Both the position numbers and the translations under genes were made by a program. Shown here piece by piece: positions 1 through 5,967 of a stretch of 8,178 nt of DNA; position 1 is the stretch's first letter, and every line of letters begins with the position of its first letter. Origin of the DNA: an uncultured Collinsella sp. Lineage in GTDB: Bacteria > Actinomycetota > Coriobacteriia > Coriobacteriales > Coriobacteriaceae. The stretch spans positions 1-8,178 of the forward strand of contig URGG01000086.1 of NCBI GenBank assembly GCA_900547345.1, read 5' to 3'. Below the pieces are notes generated by a model. It was not told the origin of the DNA. It saw only the letters and a list, made by a program, of their open reading frames with translations, and ran no database searches.

Positions 1-21
1 CGGTCAGCGGACAGTAAATCA

Positions 22-1323
22 CTACCTGATATGGGCAGGCTTCCCGCCCCAGTAGAAGCGGCAGAAGGCTCGTTTACGTTTTTGGGGCTTGCCTGCAAGC
101 TCCATGGTTGCGATGGCGATGTCCTCGGCTGCGCGTGGACGGCGTAGAACTTCGCCGTTGATGAGCAGTGCCTTGAGCGATTCGGGATGATCGTGGAGAT
201 GGCGCAGTGTCACGATGAGCTCGCGTGCGGTCGTGACATGCATGCTGGCGCCCATGCCGGTGAGCATGGTGGTGTTGGCCTTTTCCTGGCCATATGACTT
301 GCCCAGCAGAATCATAGGCAGGTGTGCGCACAGGCATTCGGTAACAGTGAGTCCGCCAGATTTGAGGATTGCCAGGTCACAGCCGTGCATAAGCGCTGCC
401 ATGTCATCGACGTAGTCAAGAACCATGACGTTCTCGAGTTTCATGGCATCGAAAAGCGTTTTGAGACGGGTGGCATATTCGGCATCCTTGCCCGGCAAAA
501 AGACAAAGTGCATGTCCTCGAAGCTGCGCAGGAAGGGGAGGGTGCGGTCCATCTCCGCGCGAAAGCGAACGTACGGTTGAGGTAAACTGGCGCCGGCCAT
601 CACCAGCACAACGAGCTTGTCTGTGGGGAGATTGAACTTCTCGAGTTCTTCCTCGCGGTTGTAGTCCGTATCAAACCCGGCGCGAATGGGGATGCCCGTA
701 ATGCGGATCTTTGCCTCGGGAACCTTACGGGGTCGGAGTGTTTCGGCCATAAACTCGTTTGCCACGCAGAATAGGTCGGTGTCCTTATGGGGCCACCAGC
801 CCTCGACCTCGTAATCGGTCGGTACGCAAATGACGGGATAGTCGATGCCCGTAATGACGCGCGCGCCGACGGCGACGTTGGCTGCCGTGATATGTGTGGC
901 TACCACGGCAATGGGCCTGCGAGTTCGAACGTATTCGTTAAATGCGGGGAACATGATGCGCGACCATGCCGTGCCACCGCCCCAAAGCAGGTGTCCGGTA
1001 AGGGTATAACGCCAGGTCAAGTCATAGATTGGGCGCGTGGCGCCGGTAAACGAGGCGGCCGTTTTGTTGCCGTCGAATTTTATGCGTCCAAAATCAAGGA
1101 TATCGAGCACTTCAATCTCAACATCCTCTGGGATGCCATTGGTGCCGCGGATGAGGTCGAATGCCTGCGCAATCGCATTTGCGGCGGCCTTGTGGCCCGA
1201 GCCGACCGAGGCGTGCACGATAGTCACGAGAGGTTTTTGCTGAGCCAAGAGCGTGGTTTGTTCCGATTGGGGAGTGCTGTGCGTGAGCAGGGGAGCGTCG
1301 TCGCTCGTCTGCGTCTGATCCAT
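22..1323 (-). CDS. MGDG synthase/UgtP-type glycosyltransferase (probable lipid glycosyltransferase)
   Basis: This 433-aa GT28-like enzyme probably transfers a sugar from a nucleotide sugar to a diacylglycerol-type acceptor at the inner membrane face. Residues 32-46 carry the HASVGSGHKAAA signature of the MGDG-synthase N-terminal domain. An acceptor-side PTDYEVEGWW stretch lies near 168-177 and TGIPI at 209-213. The C-terminal donor-binding half holds KSGGLTVTE (321-329) and GQEKANTTML (345-354), the usual KpGGlT..E and GQE..N motifs. The Gly-rich loop starting the second Rossmann domain (GGG-type in relatives) here reads AGASLPQP (243-250). There is no signal peptide; the C-terminus is basic (KPQKRKR), which suits peripheral membrane contact. 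The start at 1323 is supported by AGGGGAG 6 nt upstream. It is divergent from trxB. Family is sure; the sugar donor and acceptor are not, and a MurG-like or other glycolipid role is possible. Confidence 0.88.
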   Translation of the reverse strand: MDQTQTSDDAPLLTHSTPQSEQTTLLAQQKPLVTIVHASVGSGHKAAANAIAQAFDLIRGTNGIPEDVEIEVLDILDFGRIKFDGNKTAASFTGATRPIYDLTWRYTLTGHLLWGGGTAWSRIMFPAFNEYVRTRRPIAVVATHITAANVAVGARVITGIDYPVICVPTDYEVEGWWPHKDTDLFCVANEFMAETLRPRKVPEAKIRITGIPIRAGFDTDYNREEELEKFNLPTDKLVVLVMAGASLPQPYVRFRAEMDRTLPFLRSFEDMHFVFLPGKDAEYATRLKTLFDAMKLENVMVLDYVDDMAALMHGCDLAILKSGGLTVTECLCAHLPMILLGKSYGQEKANTTMLTGMGASMHVTTARELIVTLRHLHDHPESLKALLINGEVLRRPRAAEDIAIATMELAGKPQKRKRAFCRFYWGGKPAHIR

Positions 1324-1440
1324 CGATATCTCCCCTTCATCTTTGTTTCACAGAGAATCATTGTAGTGCATGAGTGTCACGTTCGCATAAATTTGGGTAT
1401 GAGCGCAAAGAACGCCAATCCTTCGACAGGAGGTCTTTTC
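1324..1440. promoter_or_regulatory. Divergent promoter region between the glycosyltransferase gene and trxB
   Basis: This 117-bp gap must hold both promoters. For the minus-strand gene, TACAAT (complement of 1360-1365) is a 5/6 match to a -10 box, about 36 nt from the ATG, but no good -35 sits at the right distance. For trxB, GTGTCA followed 18 nt later by TATGAG (4/6 matches each) would put the start of transcription near 1410. The trxB Shine-Dalgarno AGGAGG is at 1428-1433, 7 nt before the ATG. Placement is by eye and weak; the region as a whole is a safe regulatory call, the exact boxes are not. Confidence 0.4.
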
Positions 1441-2376
1441 ATGACTACCCATCAGCCGATCGATGTTGCTATTATCGGCGGCGGGCCTGCGGGCTATGCT
1501 GCAGCCATTTACGCGGCGCGCGCCAACCTAACGACGACCGTGATTGAGCAAGGTATGTCGGGAGGACAGATCGCCACAACCAATGAGGTCGAGAACTATC
1601 CGGGCATTCCGCTCTTGAGTGGCGCCGAACTCGGCGAGCGGTTTCAGCAACATGCAGAGGGCCTGGGAGCACAGGTTACATGGAGCATGGTTACGGGTAT
1701 CGATTACGATGCGGATGCGGCGCTGTTTACGGTGCATCACGATATGGGCGATACGCTGGCCTCGAGCGTTATCGCTTGCATGGGTGCCACGCCGCGATCT
1801 GCTGGTTTTGTTGGCGAGGATACGTATCGCGGTCGTGGCGTTTCTTATTGCGCGACGTGCGATGGCATGTTCTTTCGCGGTAAACAGGTCTTTGTCATCG
1901 GTGGCGGTAATGCTGCCTGTGAGGAAGCCCTGTTCTTGTCAGAAATCGCAAGCAGCGTGACCATCGTCTTGCGCCGCGATCAGTTCCGGGCTCCTGATGG
2001 CGTGGTTCAAAAGGTGCTCGCAAAAGATAATATTTCAGTTAGGTACCAAACTAGTATCGTGGAACTATCGGGCGAGGCCATGCCCATGACTATTATGTTT
2101 AAGGAAAACGCTACCGGTGAAACCTATTCCGAGTCCTTCGATCCCGGCTCGTTTGGTATCTTTGTCTTTGCTGGCACACAGCCCCATACCGAGCTTGTAG
2201 AGCATCTGGTTGAACTGGCGCCCGACGGCGGTATTTTGACCGACGAATCGATGGCAACCCGCACGCCTGGCTTATTTGCTGCCGGCGATATCCGTTCCAA
2301 GCGTTTACGCCAAGTTGTGACCGCTGTTTCGGACGGAGCCATAGCCGCTACCAGCGCATACGCTTTCTTACGCTGA
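1441..2376 (+). CDS. trxB: Thioredoxin-disulfide reductase (TrxB)
   Basis: This 311-aa low-molecular-weight thioredoxin reductase passes electrons from NADPH through FAD and a Cys pair to thioredoxin in the cytoplasm. The FAD-binding GGGPAG is at residues 13-18, ENYPG at 51-55, the redox-active CATC at 137-140 (the usual CAxCDG context), and the second Rossmann motif GGGNAA at 154-159. LRRDQFRA (177-184) keeps the arginines that contact the NADPH 2'-phosphate. AGDIRSKRLRQVV with SDGAIA (281-302) is the C-terminal FAD signature. Length is typical. The start is fixed by AGGAGG at 1428-1433; the reading frame is open far upstream, but an in-frame ATG at 1399 would place this Shine-Dalgarno inside the gene. 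No thioredoxin gene is adjacent, so its partner is elsewhere. It is probably monocistronic, with a hairpin 44 nt after the stop. Confidence 0.96.
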   Translation: MTTHQPIDVAIIGGGPAGYAAAIYAARANLTTTVIEQGMSGGQIATTNEVENYPGIPLLSGAELGERFQQHAEGLGAQVTWSMVTGIDYDADAALFTVHHDMGDTLASSVIACMGATPRSAGFVGEDTYRGRGVSYCATCDGMFFRGKQVFVIGGGNAACEEALFLSEIASSVTIVLRRDQFRAPDGVVQKVLAKDNISVRYQTSIVELSGEAMPMTIMFKENATGETYSESFDPGSFGIFVFAGTQPHTELVEHLVELAPDGGILTDESMATRTPGLFAAGDIRSKRLRQVVTAVSDGAIAATSAYAFLR

Positions 2377-2419
2377 TAAGTACGATAATATATCTTATGT
2401 AAGGTTGTTATCTTCAAAC

Positions 2420-2462
2420 AAAGTGGTTGGGCAGTGCATCAATGTGCTGTCAAACCACTTTT
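2420..2462 (+). terminator. Hairpin terminator after trxB
   Basis: AAAGTGGTT (2420-2428) pairs perfectly with AACCACTTT (2453-2461). The interior can pair further (CAGTGCA with TGTGCTG, including G-U pairs) around a short loop. The 3' side runs into only four Ts (2459-2462), then ACTT, so the U-tract is short and termination may be partial. The position between the trxB stop and the next gene's promoter supports the call. Confidence 0.6.
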
Positions 2463-2481
2463 ACTTAACGGCTATGTGATA

Positions 2482-2509
2482 TGCAAAACTAGATGACCTA
2501 GAATACAAT
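2482..2509 (+). promoter_or_regulatory. Probable promoter of the DUF1836 gene
   Basis: TACAAT at 2504-2509 is a 5/6 match to a -10 box, and a second TATAGA overlaps its end. The -35 region is poor: TGCAAA at 2482-2487 with a 16-nt spacer. A start near 2516 would leave a short leader containing the GGAGG at 2523-2527. The spacer between the two boxes contains ACTAGATGACCTAG (2488-2501), in which two CTAG palindromes lie 5 nt apart. An operator there could block RNA polymerase. Confidence 0.4.
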
Positions 2510-2533
2510 ATAGATAACGAACGGAGGATCCTT

Positions 2534-3145
2534 ATGAACCACGTCAAACATGTTATCCCGATGTCCGATACATCGGTCAGCATTAAGCCGGAGGATATTC
2601 AGCCGACGGTGCTGCCGGATGCATTTATTCAGTCCGATATGGTGGGTAAGCTCAACGCTTTGAGCCTGCCACGCTATGACCAGCTGCCCAACGTAACGCT
2701 CTATCGCGATCAGGTTATTGAATATGTTGCGCTGTGGATGGAGCCGCTTTCGATTTGCGTAGAGCAGCCCGTTATCACACCATCGATGATCAATAACTAC
2801 GTGAAGGTCGGTCTCGTTCCTGCTCCGGTTAAAAAGCAGTATGGCCGTGAGCAGATTGCGCGTCTCATCGCCATTTGTATCTTTAAGCAGGTGCTGCCCA
2901 TCGCTGCGGTTCAGGCACTCTTTAATATTCAGCGCTTGAGTTACGACGCTCCGACTGCTTTCGATTATGTAGTCGATCAACTTGAGGCATCGATTCGTGC
3001 GGCGTTTTCCGTCGAGCAGACTCCCGTGCCCGATACCGCCCATCAGGTCACGCGCGAGTCGCTGCTCGTGCGCAGTGCGGTATCGTCCTTCGTTTCGAAG
3101 GCATACCTGATGAGCTACCTTAAGTTTAATGGGTTTAATAGCTAA
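2534..3145 (+). CDS. DUF1836 domain protein, putative MerR-like HTH regulator
   Basis: This 203-aa soluble protein belongs to the DUF1836 family, whose function is not established. The family core runs from about residue 44 (SLPRYDQLP) through LYRDQVIEYV (56-65) to the segment at 81-112, where ITPSMINNYVK is followed by GLVPAPVKKQYGREQIARLI. That segment reads like a MerR-type helix-turn-helix and wing: a recognition helix, a short basic turn, K-x-Y, then a helix. The C-terminal half (113-203) is predicted helical and less conserved. There is no signal peptide or membrane segment. The start at 2534 has GGAGG (2523-2527) 6 nt upstream; Met10 is an unlikely alternative. It has its own promoter region and converges on the degV-family gene, sharing a terminator. 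DNA binding is inferred from the pattern; the family call is firm. Confidence 0.88.
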   Translation: MNHVKHVIPMSDTSVSIKPEDIQPTVLPDAFIQSDMVGKLNALSLPRYDQLPNVTLYRDQVIEYVALWMEPLSICVEQPVITPSMINNYVKVGLVPAPVKKQYGREQIARLIAICIFKQVLPIAAVQALFNIQRLSYDAPTAFDYVVDQLEASIRAAFSVEQTPVPDTAHQVTRESLLVRSAVSSFVSKAYLMSYLKFNGFNS

Positions 3146-3157
3146 TCGAGGCATAAG

Positions 3158-3198
3158 ACGGGCGGGATAAAGAGCCATTGGCCCCTTATCCCGCCCGT
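3158..3198. terminator. Bidirectional hairpin between convergent genes
   Basis: ACGGGCGGGATAA (3158-3170) is perfectly complementary to TTATCCCGCCCGT (3186-3198), a 13-bp GC-rich stem with a 15-nt loop that can itself fold (GCCA/TGGC). It lies between the stops of the DUF1836 gene (3145) and the degV-family gene (3218). Neither side has a long U-tract (GCGTTTGTC on plus, CTTATGCC on minus). It may therefore act as much to block converging polymerases or protect 3' ends as to terminate classically. Confidence 0.75.
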
Positions 3199-3217
3199 GC
3201 GTTTGTCTAGTTGGAAA

Positions 3218-4084
3218 TTATCGGCCCGAAGCCACGCCCATGCCGTAGCCGATGATGAGGCCGTGCATCTCGGCATAGTATGAATCTAGCCCGTTACAGG
3301 GCATGATGATAGTCTTGGAGCCTGGCCAGCGCTCCGCAATTCGGCTGGCAAGTGCCTGGGCGCCTACCTCATTCTCGACGTGGTCGATAACGACCTCGCC
3401 GCCAGTAAAGCCTTCGGCCTCCATGGTATCGACAATCTTGGTGAGCATCTTCTTTTCGCCGCGGGTGTGACCAACGAGTTCAATTTTGCCCGCTTCGCTC
3501 GCCGTGCCCAAAATGCGGATATTGAGCTTGTTAGCAATAACGCCGGCCGCCTTAGGGATACGTCCGGCCTTCGCAAGGTTTTCGTAATTGCACAAACTAA
3601 AGAGGATCTTGCTGTTCTGCTCCAAGCTATCGAAATAGGCGCAGGCGTCTTCAAAGGAGGTATCTGGGTTGCTTGCAAGATAGCGGTCGAACAGCAGGAA
3701 GATCAAATCCATTTTGCCACCTGCGGCTCGCGAGTTAACCAAATGAATCTGACGGTCCGGCTCCTCGGCAAGCACCATGTCACGTGCGGTGGCCGCGGCA
3801 TTGTAGCTTCCCGAGACTCCCTCGGAGATGGGCATGCAAATCGTCTTGTCGGCAAGCCTAAAGAGTTCGGTCCACTCGCCTACGCTCGGACAGGCGCTCG
3901 AAGAAGCGCTCGACTCCGCCTGCACGGCGCAATTGAGTTCGTGAACATCGAGCGTGAGGTCATCGACGAACTCGCGCTCCCCCACTCGAATTTTGAGGGG
4001 TGCAAATGCAAAGGTGGTATGGGGCGCGGTCGGTTGCCAATCGCGGAGGTTGCAGCTCGAATCGGAGATAAGTGCCCAGCTCAT
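3218..4084 (-). CDS. DegV family protein (FakB-type fatty-acid-binding protein)
   Basis: DegV proteins bind a fatty acid. The FakB members present it to the kinase FakA, which makes acyl-phosphate for phospholipid synthesis from exogenous fatty acids. This 288-aa, full-length protein shows SDSSCNL at 7-13, SEGVSGSYNAA at 87-97 (the conserved SxGxSGsy loop contacting the carboxylate), NYENLAKAGRI at 166-176 (usually LexLkkGGRI), and GLDSYYAEMHGLIIGYG near 265-281, typical of one DegV subgroup. The usual TSQPS motif is replaced by SSACPS (62-67). There is no signal peptide, so it is cytoplasmic. The start has AAAGGA 6 nt upstream of the ATG. It stands alone on its own promoter, convergent with the DUF1836 gene. 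No FakA kinase gene is visible here, so pairing with a kinase is inferred from the family. Confidence 0.93.
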   Translation of the reverse strand: MSWALISDSSCNLRDWQPTAPHTTFAFAPLKIRVGEREFVDDLTLDVHELNCAVQAESSASSSACPSVGEWTELFRLADKTICMPISEGVSGSYNAAATARDMVLAEEPDRQIHLVNSRAAGGKMDLIFLLFDRYLASNPDTSFEDACAYFDSLEQNSKILFSLCNYENLAKAGRIPKAAGVIANKLNIRILGTASEAGKIELVGHTRGEKKMLTKIVDTMEAEGFTGGEVVIDHVENEVGAQALASRIAERWPGSKTIIMPCNGLDSYYAEMHGLIIGYGMGVASGR

Positions 4085-4096
4085 AGAGGGTCCTTT

Positions 4097-4103
4097 CTAG
4101 ATG
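4097..4103. promoter_or_regulatory. CTAGATG element, 3' side of the degV promoter
   Basis: CTAGATG on the plus strand lies between the TATAAT box and the degV-family start codon. It mirrors CATCTAG at 4146-4152, so the two form an inverted pair around the core promoter, about 49 bp centre to centre. The same word occurs upstream of the DUF1836 gene at 2489-2495. It is a candidate operator half; no binding protein is known from the sequence. Confidence 0.25.
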
Positions 4104-4113
4104 TTTCTCATTT

Positions 4114-4141
4114 ATTATAGCCATCTTGCTTACCTTTGAAA
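4114..4141 (-). promoter_or_regulatory. Promoter of the degV-family gene
   Basis: The complement of 4114-4119 is TATAAT, a perfect -10 box. Upstream on the minus strand, TTTCAA (complement of 4136-4141, spacer 16) or TTCAAA (4135-4140, spacer 15) could serve as a weak -35. The -10 lies 29 nt before the ATG at 4084. The weak -35 next to a perfect -10 would suit an activated or repressible promoter. The flanking CTAGATG words may be relevant to that. Confidence 0.6.
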
Positions 4142-4145
4142 CGTG

Positions 4146-4165
4146 CATCTAGTATTGAAAACTAG
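4146..4165. promoter_or_regulatory. CATCTAGT element and CTAGT/ACTAG inverted repeat upstream of degV
   Basis: CATCTAGT at 4146-4153 is the reverse complement of ACTAGATG at 2488-2495 before the DUF1836 gene. CTAGT (4149-4153) and ACTAG (4161-4165) also form a perfect inverted repeat with 7 nt between, just upstream of the degV -35 position. The CTAG tetramer is otherwise sparse in the window. This is operator-like in position, but it is short, so confidence is low. Confidence 0.3.
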
Positions 4166-4203
4166 CTCATTGGGGTCATGTATGGAGCACGGTCACAAAT
4201 AAA

Positions 4204-4235
4204 TGAACCTCGCAGCCCAAAGGCCACGAGGTTCA
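4204..4235 (-). terminator. Intrinsic terminator after the NlpC/P60 gene
   Basis: Read on the minus strand, TGAACCTCG (complement of 4227-4235) pairs with CGAGGTTCA (complement of 4204-4212) around a 14-nt loop that contains a further GCC/GGC pair. The hairpin is followed by TTTATTTGT. It lies 24 nt past the NlpC/P60 stop codon and ends the five-gene minus-strand cluster. Confidence 0.75.
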
Positions 4236-4259
4236 CATTCGTTTGCTATACAGAGTGAC

Positions 4260-5366
4260 TTAGTAGCGCACGAAAATGTAGTTGTTGTTCATGCCGGCTG
4301 CGACGGAGCTGATGATGACGCCCGTCTTGTAGTCGGAAGCATGGATCATCTGACCATTACCGATATAGATGCCAGTATGGTAGGAGTTAACCACGACATC
4401 GCCCGGTTGCGGGTCGGACACGCGGGTCCAACCCATGAAGGTGCCGGTGGTGCCCAGACGGCAGTAGCGGCCCGTGAGACAGTAGCTTACAAAACCGGAG
4501 CAGTCAAAGCTGTCCGGTCCAATGCCGCCCCAGGAATAAGCGCAACCCAGCTTGCTGTAGGCACGCGAAACAACGGAGCAGCCGTCAACAGACTGGTTCG
4601 GAGCGGAAGGAGTCGGAGCAGGAGCCGGAGCCGGGGCGGGCTGCGGCGTAGGGGCCGGAGCGGGCGTAGGAGTGGGCGCGGGCGTATTGCCGCCATCGTT
4701 GGTGTTCTCAGTCGTACCGGCGGTGTCGTTGCTCACCGTAGCCTTCTCGGCGGTGCTGGCGTTAATGCCGGCCTGAAGTGCTGCGTTGGCTTCAGCCTCG
4801 GCGGCAAGCTCGGCCTGCAGCTGGGAGTCCAGGGAGCTCACGACACTCTGGGCCTCAGCCTGCTGGGCGTTGAGCTCGTCGACCTTCTTCTGCGTCGCGG
4901 CGACGTTCTTCTCCTGCTCGGCCTGCTTATCGGTGAGCTGCTGCTTAAGGTCCTTGACATCCTGAATGGTCTGGGCCTGCTTGTCGGAAACCTTGCCGTA
5001 ATAGAACAGACGGTTGAGCATGTCGCCCAGATCGTCGACGCCCGTCAGAACCTGAAGGAGACTCAGACCGCCGGTCTTGTACTCACCGGCAACGTAGCTC
5101 GAAAGCTTTGCCTGGCCCTCGGCAATCTCTTGCTGCTTTTGCGTGATCTCGCCTGCAGTCTGATCAAGCTCCTGCGTCTGTGCGGAGAGTTCTTCATGAA
5201 TTTGCTGGGTTTGCGTGCCGATCTGCTCGAGTTTGGTACGAGCGGCGGCAAGGTCGGATGCGGTATCGGCATAGGCAGGAGCCGCGAGGCCCAGGCCCAA
5301 AACACAAGCGAGGGTTGCCGTAGCAGCGCAGCGTGCCATGTTTTTATGCGTGTTTGCTGTGCGCAT
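4260..5366 (-). CDS. Secreted coiled-coil NlpC/P60 peptidoglycan hydrolase
   Basis: This 368-aa exported cell-wall hydrolase probably cleaves peptide stems (D-Glu to diamino acid bond in the family). A Sec signal peptide has a hydrophobic core at about 13-32 and a likely cut after AYA33. Residues 34-200 are Gln/Glu/Ala-rich heptad sequence, interrupted at about 99-125 by GGLSLLQVLTGVDD and a Leu/Tyr-rich helix, like the CwlO/PcsB regulatory coiled coil. A Pro/Ala/Thr linker spans 228-255. The NlpC/P60 domain (about 262-368) has catalytic Cys289 in DSFDCSGF, His330 in SYHTGIYIG and His342 in MIHAS. Four further cysteines (263, 275, 296, 302) lie in this domain. The start has AAGGA 6 nt upstream. 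It is 32 nt after apt, so probably cotranscribed. The coiled coil suggests control by a membrane partner such as FtsEX; that is inference. Confidence 0.93.
   Translation of the reverse strand: MRTANTHKNMARCAATATLACVLGLGLAAPAYADTASDLAAARTKLEQIGTQTQQIHEELSAQTQELDQTAGEITQKQQEIAEGQAKLSSYVAGEYKTGGLSLLQVLTGVDDLGDMLNRLFYYGKVSDKQAQTIQDVKDLKQQLTDKQAEQEKNVAATQKKVDELNAQQAEAQSVVSSLDSQLQAELAAEAEANAALQAGINASTAEKATVSNDTAGTTENTNDGGNTPAPTPTPAPAPTPQPAPAPAPAPTPSAPNQSVDGCSVVSRAYSKLGCAYSWGGIGPDSFDCSGFVSYCLTGRYCRLGTTGTFMGWTRVSDPQPGDVVVNSYHTGIYIGNGQMIHASDYKTGVIISSVAAGMNNNYIFVRY
4602..4685. repeat. Low-complexity Pro/Ala/Thr linker coding repeat
   Basis: GC-rich degenerate repeats of GGxGCx/GGxGTx units (as read on plus) encode the alternating PAP/PTP linker, residues 228-255 of the NlpC/P60 protein. 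Codons vary from unit to unit, which argues for selection on the protein rather than recent slippage. Such linkers tether wall hydrolase domains and often differ in length between strains. Confidence 0.6.
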
Positions 5367-5390
5367 GGAGCTTCCTTTCCGGTATCTAAG

Positions 5391-5414
5391 GGTAACGTCT
5401 AGTCCACCGTTACC
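5391..5414. repeat. Perfect 7-bp inverted repeat across the apt stop codon
   Basis: GGTAACG (5391-5397) and CGTTACC (5408-5414) flank TCTAGTCCAC. The minus-strand RNA would form a 7-bp hairpin that contains the apt stop codon (5399-5401) in its loop, ending 24 nt before the NlpC/P60 start. There is no U-tract, so it is not an intrinsic terminator. It could be a processing or stability hairpin, an operator for an internal promoter, or chance. Confidence 0.4.
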
Positions 5415-5929
5415 AGGCTAAAGAGCTCAACGTCCTCGTTGGAAGGCGTGAGCTTCTCGCGCGGGTTGAGAAACGCAAGCTCGAGGATACAACCGTAACC
5501 CACAAGCTTTGCGCCCATATCTCGCACCAGTTTACCTGTTGCCTCGACGGTTCCGCCCGTCGCGACCAAGTCATCCAGAATCAACACGGTATCTTTAGAG
5601 GTAATGGCATCGGCGTGGATCTCGATAGAGTCGGTGCCATATTCGAGCTCGTAGCTCTCGCTTACCGTCTTGCGCGGCAGCTTGCCCGGCTTGCGTGCGG
5701 GCACAAAGCCAGCGCCCAGGGAGACGGCCACGGGCACGCCGACCATAAAGCCGCGGGCCTCGGGACCCACGACCTTGGTGATGCCCATGCCGGCAAAATG
5801 CTCAGCCAGGGCATCAACCATGGCCTTTAGCGCCTCGGGATTACCAAAGAGCGGCGTGATGTCCTTAAAGATGACTCCGGGCTCGGGATAGTCGGGGATG
5901 TCGACGATGTGAGATTCGAAGTCGTACAT
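5399..5929 (-). CDS. apt: Adenine phosphoribosyltransferase (Apt)
   Basis: This 176-aa cytoplasmic purine-salvage enzyme makes AMP and pyrophosphate from adenine and PRPP. The family pattern is complete. The N-terminal hood region holds DIPDYPEPGVIFKDITPL (10-27). GPEARGF (55-61) shapes the adenine site. ARKPGKLPRKT (78-88) is the catalytic flexible loop, and YELEYGTDSIEIH (93-105) follows. The PRPP-binding motif VLILDDLVATGGT (115-127) contains the two essential Asp residues. Length is typical. The start at 5929 has AAAGG 7 nt upstream; an out-of-frame ATG lies 5 nt before it. It sits 38 nt after the MerR-type gene and 32 nt before the NlpC/P60 gene, in the same orientation, so it is probably part of the same transcript. 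Many bacteria carry apt beside relA; no relA is in this window. Confidence 0.97.
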   Translation of the reverse strand: MYDFESHIVDIPDYPEPGVIFKDITPLFGNPEALKAMVDALAEHFAGMGITKVVGPEARGFMVGVPVAVSLGAGFVPARKPGKLPRKTVSESYELEYGTDSIEIHADAITSKDTVLILDDLVATGGTVEATGKLVRDMGAKLVGYGCILELAFLNPREKLTPSNEDVELFSLVTVD

Positions 5930-5967
5930 GGCATGACCTTTCAGGGGAGGCTGGTTTGTAGCAGCGT

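Noticed and set aside
787..1440. Long upstream in-frame extension of trxB (open frame from 787, ATG at 1399)
   Set aside because: It overlaps the glycosyltransferase gene on the other strand, has no homology-like character, and the strong AGGAGG at 1428-1433 with the GGGPAG motif shortly after 1441 fixes the start.
2498..3178. 226-codon minus-strand open frame opposite the DUF1836 gene
   Set aside because: It would begin inside the convergent terminator stem and shows no family features; the plus-strand protein matches DUF1836 well.
3380..4120. 246-codon plus-strand open frame opposite degV
   Set aside because: There are no recognisable motifs, and the minus-strand frame has the full DegV signature with a good ribosome binding site and promoter.
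4602..4685. Possible tandem repeat or CRISPR-like array in the NlpC/P60 gene
   Set aside because: Units are short, degenerate and in frame, and encode a Pro/Ala/Thr linker; there are no spacers.
5300..5400. A c-di-AMP (ydaO-type) riboswitch before the NlpC/P60 gene
   Set aside because: Such riboswitches often precede wall hydrolase genes in actinobacteria, but only 32 nt separate apt from this gene, far too little for the aptamer.
4203..5402. 399-codon open frame on the plus strand opposite the NlpC/P60 gene
   Set aside because: It starts inside the terminator hairpin, its product is repetitive Arg/Gly/Leu-rich sequence mirroring the antisense of the coiled coil and PAP linker, and it has no ribosome binding site. 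It is a shadow of the real gene.
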